A stretch of 64,000 bases of DNA from NCBI GenBank assembly GCA_037367405.1, contig JAZKJV010002611.1:1364001-1428000 (forward strand). Reading direction: 5' to 3'. Both the position numbers and the translations under genes were made by a program. The stretch's first letter is position 1. Every line of letters starts with the position of its first letter. Shown piece after piece: positions 1 through 11,686 of the stretch. Source of the stretch: Ottelia alismoides. Lineage: Eukaryota; Streptophyta; Magnoliopsida; Alismatales; Hydrocharitaceae. The notes beneath the pieces are model-generated. The model saw only the letters and a program-made list of their open reading frames with translations. It did not search any database and was not told the origin of the DNA.

Positions 1-2456
1 CTTGGATTGCATTGTGATAGGTATGGAAATGGTGATGAACAGGAAGAGAAACATACAAGTGGGTTGATGTGAAAGGTCGATTTTCTAAAAGATTATGATT
101 GTAGAGAGGCATTTTTTGTCTGCTCGAGCAAGAAAAGGCTTTGAAGATTTGTGGATTTTATCGATGAAGAGATGTGTTACAATGACAACATATGTCGTTC
201 TAGTTAATGGATGGATGTTATGATGGTGGTTTCTTTCCACCGCAAAGAGTTGCCTGATTTGGGTTCCCTCTGGAATTTTTAATCTTTGTTTTGGCAATTG
301 ATGTCCTTGTCTGCATGGTGAAGCACGAGCTTGTAAAAATCGATCGACTAGTCAAGTTGTGGTTAGCCGACTCGACTAGGCCTAGTCGACCACCCAACTA
401 GTAATTGTTAGTAACTTCATAATCATTGTCGGTTATTAGTTAGTAACTTCATAATCATTGTTAATATCATTGATAGTAGCTTCATAATCATTGTTGGTTA
501 TTAGTTAGTAACTTAATATATCATGTTGCCTCTTCTTTTTCATGTTGTTCCTTTGCACCTCATGTTATATTGTGTACTTATTTCATGATAATATGTTGAA
601 ACCCCCTGCAACCCTCCCCCCCACCAACCAAATGGGAGGGGGGGCTACCTACTCCCCCTTAGCCCCCACAAAGTAGCTGACCATACAGTGAGACTCCCGT
701 GTCGATAGAGTATGGTGGCAGGGGGGAGGTTGACATCAGACGGTTCTTCAACTGAACTCAGCAGAACAAACAGATTGTTACGATTCAAGGCATATCAATA
801 GTTTATGTTATGCAGTTTTGTATTGTTACTAATGCTATTGGTTTTACATAAGATTGATTTTTTATATGTTATTCATTCACTGCTAATGTTATTGGTTACT
901 ATAATTATGTTATTCATTTTATGAATGTTAATTCTTCAATATGTATAGTATTCTTGTTATGTTGTTATGAATGTATTATAGTGAAAATATCTAAATCTAC
1001 GTGAATATATAAGAATATACGTATAAATATTGATTTATATATTTGAATAATTAAAAAATTCAAAATAGACTAGACCTGACTAAATCCAATTAGTTTCCTG
1101 AATGCAGATTAATACTTAGTCAATGACTCAATCAACCACCTACTAACTCCTGCAACCTTAGTGAAGCATGTAGTAGTAGTACTGCAAGAGATGTACTTGA
1201 TTACATGCCCATCCATCTGCTTCAACGCATGAAGGACACCATTTTCTTTAATGAAGAGGGAAGGAGGAAACAAAGGGAATGGTCGCACTCCTTGATATCT
1301 CTGTCGAAGTTTAAAAAATCGGATTGGACCGGTCGGTCAGACAAGTTGAACCTGGAATTGGCCTAACCCGATCGGTTTAGTCGGTTTCATGTAATTAATT
1401 TTAAAAAGGAGGAAAATTAAAAATCATATCCTATCAATGGTCAGATCAAGTTGACCCAATTTTGATGGTCTGACAAATTTTCAAAAAAATAAAGGTTTAA
1501 CTAATTATATAATAAGGTTTTATCACTTGAGTCCTTCTTAACTTCTTCAACATCAATTATACCCCTTACTTTTTTGGAATATCAGTTATGCCCTTACCTT
1601 CTTAAAAAATCGTAGTTATACCCTTTCATTGAGATAAAGTAGAGACAAGATTAATATTACAAAAGGGCATAACTATGAATTTTGTAAGAATATAGGGTCA
1701 CAAATGATACTCCAAAAAAGGGAGGGCATAACTGATATTGCAAAAGTTAAGGGCACAAGTAATAAAAATCCTAAATTTTTAGCATGCATGCAAGCAACTA
1801 CATAGAGCTTTTTTTATTCGTTTAACTTTCATGCGACTCAATTGCATGATGTGAGAGTTGTTTGCAAGCATAGTTCAATGCGATGGTGTCCTGACCTCCA
1901 AATTCTATTGAACGGAAACATAGGTTAAAACTTAAAACCACTTTAAAAAGTTAGCCACATTTTCTAACATGCTCATTAAACTTGCCATAAAGGATTGCAA
2001 GCAAGTTGGTCACCATATCAGTTCAATATCTCTTAGTTGGCCTTATAAATTACCACTATAGGGAACAAACATACAATCATAGGTTTATATCAAAATAGAT
2101 AATTTCATGGCTTTTAGAAACATAGAGTAGTTTATAACATCGTAGAGTAGTATCCAGAAGCAATTATACATAAAGGATTACAATATATGGTATTTATATA
2201 TAATGTTAGAAAATATGGCTAGCTTTTGTACAGTTTCCTCGAAATAGACAATCATGTTATTCTACTGAAAAATTCAACAATTTAAACAAGTATTTCCTTG
2301 ATATATACATACATACATACTTACGTATATGCAGTTGATTTATCAGTTCATAAATTCGGTTCGACAAGTTAGACCATTAAATTAAGCCCAATTCAGTGTT
2401 TTTGAGTCGATAGGAATGATGACATCATGTTGACACCATGATCGATTGTGAGGGGA
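1..2456. other. AT-rich non-coding stretch
   Basis: I found no supportable gene here; open frames are short and unrelated to anything I recognise. Visible structure: a TAGTCGAC-rich patch at about 340-400, a small tandem repeat at 407-520, a C/G-run-rich patch at 600-730, and a CCGGTCGG-type patch at about 1318-1390. The TAGTCGAC and CCGGTCGG patches resemble the motif-array ends of the DNA elements found elsewhere in the window, but no paired termini or target duplications could be located. Confidence 0.6.
407..520. repeat. short tandem repeat, about 32-bp period
   Basis: A unit containing AGTAACTTCATAATCATTGT appears at 407-429, 439-461 and, with small changes, 472-494, and a truncated unit follows at about 504. 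Spacing is about 32 bp. It is non-coding. Confidence 0.75.
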
Positions 2457-2744
2457 TTTTTTTAATCCAAAAAGGAGGAAACACCTGCAATATGTGTCCA
2501 TCCCAGGATTATATTAAAGCGGTGAAAAGACTTACATAAGCTAGGTCTCAAGGAGAGATCTAGCAAGGTAGCTTACATTCTCAGCATGATACCGCTCATT
2601 TCTAAAGACAACAGCATTACGAATCAATCAAATATTCCATAAAGTTGGCATTGGTCCAAAGCTCAATCGCAGGTCTAAACGATTTCACTACCAACCTGAT
2701 TCAAAATTGAGATGGGAAGAGAAATACAACCAAACAATATTCGT

Positions 2745-5700
2745 CAATTGCAAACCTATCAAGCACAAGAACAAGTGTAGAAGAAATGATTCAGGTCTTT
2801 GGAGGCTTAATTGCAGATGAGACAAGTGATGCCACTCCGGGATGAAAAGAAGCCTAGCGCACCCTTATTAGCATCCTCTCCCAACGTGATCCACAAGAAA
2901 ACTTTAATCTTCATGTTCCATGCCTCCCAACAACTAACCACGAGAAGCCATGAGGGCAACTAAAGTGTTCTTCACATAAAAGAAACCATCTTGCTAAAGC
3001 CAACGATCCTACTTCGTAGTTGGGCCCCTGAATCGGGAGATAAGGTCAATCGATCTAGTAAATTCCTGCAATCACTGCTCGAAAATTTGGCACCGACTGG
3101 TTGTCAACCCTGGTGCCTCATAGAGATACTTTTAGGTCCACAACTAACCCAAATAGGCATGGAAAATGGAGGTTCAGCGGACCACCCACCCACCCCGTCT
3201 AGTTGTCCAACCAGAATCTAACGACAACACCATCGCCCACAACATGATTAACGTACGGGAGCAAATAAGGGATAACAAAACAAACATCTTTCCAGAAAGT
3301 TGTAGGCGAATGATGCAATCTAGACGGAACATTCAGGTGGGACCACATATTATAAACCATGTGCAACAAGCAACATACGCCCCATTGCCCTAGAGTCGTG
3401 CTACCCATTTGAGGATGGATTTATTCTTATCTTCCAACCTTTGAATACCAATGCCTCCTTGGTTTAAAGCAAGCGTAACAATGTCCCAGCTCACAAGGTG
3501 CACGCCTCTAGAATTAGCACCAGAAGGACTCCAGAAGAATCTTCTCAAGCAAGTCACAATGAGTAAACAGATACCCACTAGGAGAAGGCGGATGGGCACG
3601 AAAACATTGGGATTGCCCCCATCGTTGCTTTAAGGAGCACAAGGCGACCATCTCTAAAAAGGCAGGAGGCCTTCCAATTTGCTAGTTTCATCTCCAATCT
3701 CTCAACTGTTGGAATTCAATCCCACAGAGCAGTATCAAATGGAAAGAGGCAACCCCAAGTAGCTTAGTAAAAGACTATCACGCAAGGTCAAGATGGTCGC
3801 TACACAAACATCAATCTCCTCCTCAGAAAAACCAAACGGGACAAAAGTAGACTTCGAACAATGAAACGACAGACCTAAAAGCTCTCCAAAATATCAAGAA
3901 GTGTACTCATTCCCCTAACTTCAGATGTAGCCCCCTCAATGAAAAAGATAATATCATCTGCATACTACAATAGTGGCATAGAGATATCACCATTACAGTA
4001 GCCCGAGAAGCTACTACTACAAAAGACTTGCCTCACCATGATTGCAAGGACATATGCTACAAGCACAAAGAGAAACAGGACAACCGAGAATCCTTGCTTA
4101 ACTCTAAAACATCCTCGTTGTGGCTGAAAAAGTCCATCTTCCAACTTCCCGTTAACCTCCACTGACATTGAGGTCATAGTAACACAACTCTTCGTCCAAG
4201 AAATTTAAACATAAAAAAATCTAAACTGCGCCAAGGCCACTTACATGGCCTCAAATTTCAACAACTCCATCGAAATTCTCCGAAATTTCCATTTCTTTAT
4301 GTCACCGAAATTGGAACGTTCCCTTATTTCCTTTTCCGAGATTTTAAGAAAATATCACCGAAATGTCAACAAAATTTCATCGAAATAACATGTCGTTTCA
4401 ATGAAACAACAAAAATAAGGGAATCTACCCTTCGTTTTCATCGAATTCTGCATATATTAATGAATCTTCACTTATTTATCCGCTAATGTGTTGAGTTGCT
4501 AGAGTGATTTGCATTGTTTAAAGAAGTTTCTTTAGTTAATTTCTATATTTTTATCTAAATCTAAACCAAATGAGTTAGACATGGTATTTAAGAGTTAAAT
4601 TAAAGTTTTAAACGAAGATATTTTATTTTTTCTTTACTTTTATATGTTTTAATTAATAGTTATCATATTTGTCATCTCATTCTTATTGAAGAGGTGCTCA
4701 CATGTCACCATTCTCTCCGTGTTCAAGAGGAGAAACCAATGACTTCTAATTATGATTCCAAATCTGGTTTTGGCTATGAACATCATACTATTTTTTTATT
4801 GTCAGGACGACTAAATGGAAATTTAATGTAACATATCATATCAATATCTTACTATTAGCAAAAAAAACTATCTTTCTATATCATTTATTGAGTTAAAGAA
4901 TATTAGACATCTTTATTTTAAAAAAATGGGTTTTCAAGTAATTTCCCCAATTTCATGTCATTTCGCCGAAATTCCAATGAAATTCCACCAAATTTCTCTT
5001 TCCAAGCTTGCCGAAACGAAATCAAAATCCGACATTTAAGGCCTTGCCTATAGGAACCGTCAATTCACACAATGCATGCTTCTAAGAAATCAATCTTCTA
5101 AAGAAGACTCTTAATTCTCCTATGCTTCGAGTCACCCACAATCTCTAAGGCCATAACAATGCTTTCCATCATCAACCGATCTGGAAATAAGACAGTTTGG
5201 ACCTCATCCCCAAGATCGTCAAGAATAGCACACAATCAATTAGTCAAAATCTTCGCCACTACCAAGTGGACCGCATTAGATACATCAATTAGTCTGAAGT
5301 CATCCACACTTACCGAGACCTCCTTTTTCAAGAGAACGAAGATAAGAGCACAATTCAAAATGTTATAACTGGAGTTGTCGACGGTTAACTCCTTCGGCAA
5401 GTCCATAAAAATAGTGCAAACCAAGGTCATAATTCTTGGATGAATAGAACGGGAAAGCCATCGAAACTCCGTGCATCGTCCGCATTACAATCCCAAAGCA
5501 TTGATCAAGCCTCAGTAATCGTAAACTCCTTAACCATAGCGCTCTTTTGTTCAGTCGTCAACAAAGAAGTACCATGACCACTCCATCTTCCATTGTTATG
5601 AGTGCCCCCAATGACTTGTTTTATGAAAAAACTATACCATCGCTCGCTCCACTTCCTTCTCCCCTTTGAAATGATCAGACTCCACCAGCACCGAGCTGAC

Positions 5701-5870
5701 GAAATTGTGTCGCCTCCTACCGTTAGCAATAGAGTGGAAGTATTTAGTGTTCGCACCACCTTCCCTCACCCCACGATGCACCGACCGTTGCCACTACTCA
5801 GTCTCTTGTTTCTAGTCTTCTTCATGGATGGTTCTCTAAAAACTAACACGACCTGCCAGCTCTGATTGAG
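2745..5870 (-). pseudogene. LINE-A ORF2 remnant (reverse transcriptase and zf-RVT)
   Basis: This is the decayed reverse transcriptase of an L1-like LINE, which would copy its own RNA at a nicked target. In minus-strand order: the pre-RT linker (about 5870-5505, containing EQKSAMVKEF and a degraded DGFP motif), RT palm sequence at 4177-3940, RT thumb at 3599-3390 (FFWSPSGANSRGVHLVSWDI, GGIGIQRL), and a zf-RVT domain at about 2920-2745 (KIKVFLWITLGEDANKG, then DLNHFFYTCSC). The catalytic YADD box is preceded by an in-frame TAG at 3965-3967 where the related LINE at 24128-29585 has CAG (Gln). Further stops and frameshifts occur throughout, and the hAT-like insertion breaks it again. It is not functional. 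Confidence 0.75.
4244..5046. mobile_element. hAT-like non-autonomous element, GAAATTTCG family, long copy
   Basis: The left terminus reads CATGGCCTCAAATTTC and the right terminus, read inward on the other strand, CAAGGCCTTAAATGTCGG. Both match the ends of the small MITEs at 9326, 43480, 46890 and 48238. Both ends carry clustered CGAAATTTC motifs (4250-4400 and 4950-5040), with an AT-rich centre. At 803 bp it is much longer than its roughly 200-bp relatives. It interrupts LINE-A. I could not find a clean 8-bp target duplication (flanks GCCACTTA and CCTATAGG), so insertion is inferred from termini and host continuity. Confidence 0.65.
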
Positions 5871-6159
5871 TAAGGTCTATATTATGCTCAACAAGATTCA
5901 ACATCTCCAGTCCTAACAGGGCCATCTCGCTGCAACACCCACAATGCTTGGACTTTCATCTTATAAATACAAAGCTTCGACCTCAAGGCTTCTAATTTAC
6001 AAAAGATCTTAACAATTGCAATGCCATCACAGTAGAAAGAGGATCAGAAATCCCTTATTATTTCTCTGAAATCATCCTCAAGCAACCACGCCTTCTCGAA
6101 GCGAAAGAAAGAGCGACCAAAAATACGCTTCTAGGATACTTCCAATCAGACTGCCAAAG

Positions 6160-6960
6160 GGATGCACCTAGGTAAATTTGGGATACTATTACACTCCCAA
6201 ATGTGGAAGGTGGTCTTAGGATACCACGCTGGAAGATCATGAATAGGGCTCTATTGCAAAAGTGGGATGCGATTGTGGGAAGATGGTGAAGATCTCTGTT
6301 ATAGACTAATCTATGGCTATTATGGTACATATGCTCAATGTTCCTTTAATTCTCGTCCATATGCATGTTCCGCTGCTTTCTACAAGGGGATATGTCACGT
6401 GCTTTCTCAATTTCTGATTTTGTTCCACCCAAAGCTGGGAGATGGGGAAAAGCTTTGGAATGATGAGTGAAATGGTGGCAGGATGTTAGCGGAAGGTTCT
6501 CGTGCATGTTTGCTTTAGCATCCGATCATAAGATGTTGGTTTCTGAAGCCTGGGAGGAGCCCGGCCTTTCGCTTGCTTTCTACTAAATTTTTCCAAACAA
6601 TGTTTTCAGGAGTATCTAGGTCTTTCAGAGGTCAATAACTCCATCGATGGGCCATCTAGAAGACGTGATCACTAGTTTTAGAAGGATGGCACATTTTCTA
6701 TGAAGTGGGCACACAAGGCATTGCTAAGGTCGTGATAACCCAATATTAATGACTAACCATGATTGTAGACTCATTAGAAATTGCACATACCGTTATGGAC
6801 AAAGATTTTCCTCTTGTTTCGGCATTGTAGAATTCTTACCAAGGACATGGTCGGGATTGTGCTCAAACTATGATAGCAGTTGCAAACTTCATGGAAAGGG
6901 GAGAGAGACTGTGGAGGACCTCTTTTCTACATGAGACAACACAAATGATATCTGGTTAGG
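6160..6960 (+). pseudogene. LINE reverse-transcriptase C-terminal remnant, plus strand
   Basis: Plus-strand frames here, with shifts, read LPNVEGGLRIP-like and WKIMNRALLQKWDAIVGRW-like sequence. This is the post-palm region of plant L1-like RTs, normally (V)SWDxxxLPKxxGGLGI. A frame at 6267-6470 (RLIYGYYGTYAQCSF) continues it. Orientation is opposite to LINE-A next door, so it is a separate insertion or an inverted piece. Stops occur every few dozen codons. No termini or target duplication were found, and both borders are approximate. Confidence 0.6.
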
Positions 6961-7184
6961 GATGGGCCTTGAGTGGCCTGACACAAGCCAATTTCTAAGA
7001 GTCCATCTTAGGCATATGGTTGTCCCAACTCTTCTCTTTTTTTGTCAATTGGTAGTATTGGCACTTTGGCTTTCATGAAATGGTATTATTTTTCGTGTTG
7101 AAAGCTTTGATGTAGACAATGTCCATTATGCTACAACTCCCCTTGAGTCCTAGCTCTTGTAAGTTGCTCCTTCATAATAAACTT

Positions 7185-8765
7185 GGGGCAACCACCTTAG
7201 CATGCCCCCCCCCACCCCTTTGACTAAAAAAAACGTGTCTTGAGGCGTTAAGACATAAGCCTCGAGGCATTTTGAAAGTTAATAGCAATGAGGCTACATC
7301 CTTAGATTGTCTCATCCCTAATCCTTGATGGAATGAGACAGAAACTGAGGCGTTGAGGAAGAATCGAAGCACTGACTCAATTGATTTTGGGGTGTCGAAA
7401 ATTATGGTGTCCTTGTTATAGCCCTAAAGATGTTTCTTACATCAAAAAATAGTAATTTGGTGTGACGGTACACGTTGGTATTAAATAAGGAAAATTTTGG
7501 TTGTTGCATAAGGATTATGAACGATAGATTAGGTTATTGCACATTCAACCAAAACATTGTTTTTCAAGTCAAGTTTGGATCATTACTAAGTTGAATTGAA
7601 GAGTTTCTTTTGCTCAAAGGAAACTTGATATGGTCTATTTGGAAAAGAGATTTGAAACATATATTAGATGCTTATGACCAATGATTGAACAAATTTGTTA
7701 CCATTCGATGAGCTACATTTTAATCTCACTTGTATTTTCCTATCAGTATTTCATATATATATATATATATATATCTTTATAAGGGCCCAATAGTAAACTT
7801 TTCATGGATTAATATAAAGGGGTTACCGAACCTTATTTGGCTTATTAGTGAAAAAATCAGAAATAAATTTTGTGCTTTTTCTTGCACTAGTTGTTGAGTA
7901 GTGATCTTCGTAAAAAAACAACTTTTACCACAATATTTAGTAATAATTATATAATCCTTGATAATTCGGTGACATTTGAAGCCAATAAATCCCTCTTTGA
8001 GTGGATGAAAAATTGATAGAAAGGGATGTGAAGTTGTTAACTCAATCGTGGTTGGTCTCGAGCCCAAGTAAATGAGAAGTGTTACACATTAGGTAGCCGA
8101 CACTCAACACAAGAGACAAATTCCTAAATAGTGTTCTTTTAAAAACACTATTTAATAAATTGTCTCGAAACAGTTCGGATCTTTTCAACATGGATTAGCT
8201 CGAGAATGACCCAAGATAGATTTTGAATGGAGGCAAAGAATCCATGTAGCCGACCCTACTTAATGTAGAAAAAGGCTTTGTTGTTGTTGTGGATGTGAAG
8301 TTGTTATATATTTTCTTTTGGTGTTTCTACTAGAATTTCATCATATATTACGTAGTCATATATTATATATTAGTCACATAACATAAATTTCATTGGCATA
8401 TGTTTACATGTATCTTTTTACGTTCCACAATATTTTAATATAGACATGTAATATTTTCATGACATTTATTAGACAATGAATCTCTCATTGTTTGGATGTT
8501 AATATAATAGAAAGGGGTATAGAGATGTTACAATTTTTTGGTAAATTGTGAATGTAAAATTCCTGTGTGGGCATTTCCTAGGCACATAACCGTTTTTCCT
8601 TTCAAAAAATATTTTCTTTTAATGTTCTAATCTCCTAATTTAATCATATAATATACCCTCATATATTGTATCTTAGTCACATAACAAATAGTTTTTTAAC
8701 ATATATTTAATTGTAGTTTTTATGTGCATTTTTCCCTATAAGAAATATAAGAAAGGCTTACACCC
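7185..8765. mobile_element. worn GAGGCG-family hAT-like sequence (tentative)
   Basis: Around 7230-7370 the sequence has GAGGCG and AAGCCTCGAGGC motifs. At 8307-8420 and 8638-8760 it matches interior AT-rich sequence of the intact GAGGCG elements at 22069-23759 and 34279-35405 (shared phrases such as TTTCATCATATATTA and ATTGTAGTTTTTAT). I could not recover termini or a target duplication, so borders are rough and the region may contain two decayed copies. It includes an (AT)n tract at about 7751-7773 and is interrupted by an RTE fragment at 8040-8290. A 96-codon minus frame at 7777-8067 resembles nothing I know. Confidence 0.35.
8040..8290 (+). mobile_element. RTE-A, short 5'-truncated RTE LINE insertion with 16-bp TSD
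   Basis: The exact direct repeat GGATGTGAAGTTGTTA flanks the insertion at 8024-8039 and 8291-8306. The right part (about 8195-8290) is the canonical 3' end of the window's RTE family: the end of the C-terminal domain ([15 protein letters not shown]), AAAAAGGCTTT, then (GTT)n. The left 150 bp does not obviously match RTE and includes an 11-bp-stem hairpin (8125-8135 pairing with 8144-8154). The insertion therefore looks chimeric or rearranged at its 5' side. Confidence 0.75.
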
Positions 8766-8941
8766 CGCAACAATGATAGAAAACTGCCACAATCCATCTA
8801 AGTTTTTTAACCTTAGTTGCAATAAGGCTGTAAACTTCAAGACAAATGTGTGCTATATGAAAGGGAACATATATACCCATTCCTCCTCTTCCACACATCT
8901 CTCCAACTCTATCATGAAGAGTAAGACCATAACGAAGAGGA

Positions 8942-9621
8942 TCCAACCCTACACTTCGCAAGTGGGAGACCAATCTCATGTTCACCACCAACAAGCTTGA
9001 TCTCGTCACCATCACCTCCTACCCAATGACTCCCACCAATGTGATGTGACCCACAATTCCATGGTTAGTATGTTCTCCACTGATGGCTACACATACAATA
9101 TTTACCATGAGTTCAATGGCAAGTTTCTCCCTCTCTTCATCCCTGTCGGATGTCGCAAGTCGCAACAAGAACATAATCTCAGTTGTCCTCGAGCACCACG
9201 ACGGTTGGATCTCCAAGTACACCATGACTTCCTCTCACAACTCTCTGACCACTCCATCATCGACTTTTCTAAGGACCAAAGAACTCACTGCTTCGGAGGC
9301 CATTACTGGTCTTCGCATCCATAATCAAGGCTTTAATTTTCAATTTTCATCACCATTTCGGTGACTGACCGAAACGAATTTTCGGCTGAATTTTGGTGGA
9401 AATTCGAACAAATTTCGGTCATTTCGGTCGATATAGGTCATTTCTGTCGAATTCCAGGTGCCAAAACCAAAATTCGATTGAATTGAAATTCGATCGAATT
9501 TCGATGAAATTTGATCCCATGCATCCATAATGAACTCCCCACCAACCTACCAAAGATGAGTAAAAACGCCACCATCCTTGACTTCAAGAAACTTCATGAT
9601 CAAACCTTTACATCAGGATAA
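8942..9621 (+). pseudogene. unidentified broken reading frame interrupted by a MITE
   Basis: I do not recognise this product. In one frame the sequence runs from about 8942 through LDLVTITSYPMTPTNVM, a TGA at about 9047, then an open stretch (ATG at 9083) to the MITE border at 9325. If the MITE (9326-9521) and one copy of its target duplication are ignored, the same frame continues to a stop at 9619-9621. The frame being kept on both sides of the insertion suggests this was one reading frame before the MITE landed. The protein is Ser/Thr-rich with no motif I can name. An unexpressed repeat remains possible. Confidence 0.3.
9326..9521. mobile_element. hAT-like MITE, GAAATTTCG family
   Basis: A 196-bp element. 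The left end is CAAGGCTTTAATTTTC and the right end, read inward, CATGGGATCAAATTTC. The interior is nearly all AATTTCGGTCGAAATT-type motifs. The direct repeat CATCCATAAT occurs at 9316-9325 and 9522-9531 (one further G also matches). hAT elements normally make 8-bp duplications, so two or three of the matching bases may be chance. Confidence 0.8.
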
Positions 9622-10935
9622 GGTTTTTGGAAAGGGAGGAGGCCAACATCAAGGTGCCAACTTCGTCAGAGGAGGCTCTTAAGTCGAGCATGTTCGAGAG
9701 GCTAAGGCTCCCTGTGCAATTAAGGAATGGGTCATGTGGAGCTCATTGTTAGCTCACTGATGAGAGGGAAGTGAGGGAACATTATTTAGATCTAAGTGGA
9801 TATACATACCAAGGGAAATGGCTTACTGTTCTTTGATTTGGTAGTAAAATGAGCATTAGATAATGAAAACTAAAAAAAAGGACAAGTAATTAACGTTAGT
9901 TCATGCATAGATGCATATTTCAATTATGATAAAAACTTATTTTACTTGTAGTATTAAGGTTATAGCTTTTGACAATAGAGTAAAATGAAAAGTTAAGAAT
10001 GAAAAGCTAGCGTGATACAAGAAGACTTAAACCTAAGGTTAAGAGTTAAAAGAAGAAATTAGGGAAAGAAAGATCAAATGATAACAAAGGATGAATTCTT
10101 AGTTTTCAGGCCTTCGTAATCTTTTCTGTTGTATTTTTTCTTATAAAAAAGATATACGACCTCAATGCACACCGCACATAGCGTACAGGTTATGTAACTC
10201 AATGACTTGACTAACTCAATTTTGAGTCAACTAGTTTTCTTTTGAGTCAAATAACGTATTTTCACTCAACTAATCTTATTTAGACAATTAAGTGTTTTTA
10301 CACAATCATCTAACTTTTGATCTTCGATCATCGCAACCTCAAATCTTATTTAGACGACTAAGTTTTCCCTTTGTCGACTAACTTGACCAAGTTCATCAAG
10401 TAACTCAAATCCCAATAGACTAACTAGATAGTGTGATCTTATACTGGCTAGAGACACCCCAGTTTAAACAATTAAACTCTCTGATCACCGTGATCTCTAG
10501 TCGGCTACTTTATATCATGTGTAGATTAAGTCATTTGATAGACCTTACTCATGTTCCTTTTACTGAGCTTTTCAGCTATCTAGCATTTCAATTAGCCGGC
10601 TAGTTCAAGCTTGATTGACTAATAAATTGGTTCAGGTAAATGTTCAAACTTTTAAATTTCAATAGACAGTTTCTAGACTTTTAAACTTAATTTAAAACCC
10701 TTCACTGACAACCTCTGTATCTCTGGAGAAAAGGTAAACCATAATACATTAAAGAGCACACCAAGACAATATATTCTCCCGTACTCTTACTCAAAACCTT
10801 GAGATACAACAAGAGTGCAATTCATCTATTCATTCAAATCCTTGAGAGATAAGAACAAGAGTGCAGTTTATCTGCACATTCAACTTCAAAGATCGCACTC
10901 CAAGTTTTGTAAGATCATTTCATTTAACCTTAATG
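9622..10935. other. non-coding stretch
   Basis: No gene is supportable. About 10190-10660 is rich in TTGAGTCAACTAG/GACTAACT phrases that recall a motif-array element, without recognisable termini. About 10800-10900 carries two loosely repeated AACAAGAGTGCA(A/G)TT phrases. Confidence 0.5.
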
Positions 10936-10972
10936 ATAAGATACTTTGGTGTATAGTGTTTGTCAATGATAT

Positions 10973-11125
10973 TGTTGACGTATATGTTGACGCACAGACT
11001 ACTTTGTATTTCTTTGTTATTTTATTTTCTTGTTAGTCTTCTTGTGTAATTTACCCATAGGCTACTCTCCTATATAAGAGAGCCTAGGGCTGAGGAATAG
11101 AATAACTCATTCGCGTTTCCCAACA
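10973..11125 (+). repeat. Copia-1 5' LTR
   Basis: 153 bp, TGTTGACG...CCAACA. It contains a TATATAAG box at 11071-11078, the likely core promoter for the genomic RNA. It is unusually short for a copia LTR. It differs from the 3' LTR by one T/C transition (TATTTCT here, TATCTCT there). Confidence 0.95.
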
Positions 11126-11137
11126 TGGTATCAGAGC
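11126..11137 (+). other. Copia-1 primer-binding site
   Basis: TGGTATCAGAGC directly follows the 5' LTR. It matches the complement of the 3' end of plant initiator-methionine tRNA, the usual minus-strand primer of copia elements. Confidence 0.9.
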
Positions 11138-11189
11138 GACGGTCCTAGACCGGAGTTCCTGGAACCATAACCCTAACCCTACCCGCCGG

Positions 11190-11525
11190 CCCTCTCTCTC
11201 TCTCTCTCCTCTTCTCTCCGCAGATCGGCGCCGCCCCTTCCCCAGGCGCACATCTCTAGCGCCTTCTCAGGCGCACCAAGGTGGATCTGCGGCGGGATCT
11301 CCAGCGTCCTCTCCGATCCAGGCGCATCGGCGCGCACCACGCACATCAGCGCCCATAGGCGCACATCGGCGCGCATAAGTGCACCAGGCGCATCAGCGCA
11401 CCAGGCGCATCAACGCGCATCTGTGCACATCAGTGCACATCAGCGCACACAGGCGCACATCGGCGCACATAGGCGCACACTCCAGGCGCACATCCAGCCG
11501 CGCATTGACGCACATCCAGTGCGTC
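11190..11525 (+). repeat. Copia-1 leader: (CT)n and GCGCAC minisatellite
   Basis: Between primer site and gag, a short (CT)n tract at about 11190-11210 is followed by an irregular array of CAGGCGCAC/ATCGGCGCACAT-type units to about 11525. It is far more GC-rich than the surroundings, and short open frames in it are by-products of the repeat. Confidence 0.75.
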
Positions 11526-11686
11526 AAGTCTGGTAGCTAGCGTGCGTGTACACGTTTTTCAACCCTAAGCCCCAGATAATCAACATGGGATTAGTTGCTT
11601 GAAGTCTACACATGCAACTAATCCCGTCTATGTCTTTGTAGACGAGTATTATCCATTGCAGTTCGCTCCAGTCTTCCGTATCCAGT

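Larger units (their letters stand above)
2457..6040 (-). mobile_element. LINE-A, decayed L1-like retrotransposon, minus strand
   Basis: The 3' end lies at a T-run (2457-2463, poly(A) on the minus strand). It is followed by AAAAAGGAGGAAACAC-type sequence almost identical to the 3' end of the LINE at 24128, so the two belong to one family. Going 5'-ward on the minus strand one meets a zf-RVT domain, the RT thumb, an RT palm motif and the RT N-terminal linker. The 5' boundary near 6040 is approximate. Neither an endonuclease nor ORF1 was found, so the copy is probably 5'-truncated. A hAT-like element interrupts it at 4244-5046. Confidence 0.75.

Noticed and set aside
407..520. Regularly spaced direct repeats resembling a CRISPR array
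   Set aside because: Only three to four degenerate units, spacers of about 10 bp, and a plant nuclear context.
1316..2410. Another motif-array hAT-like element (CCGGTCGG type)
   Set aside because: A motif-rich left patch exists, but no matching terminus or duplication could be found on the right.
7741..7775. (AT)n tract as a regulatory element
   Set aside because: A simple microsatellite with no gene nearby.
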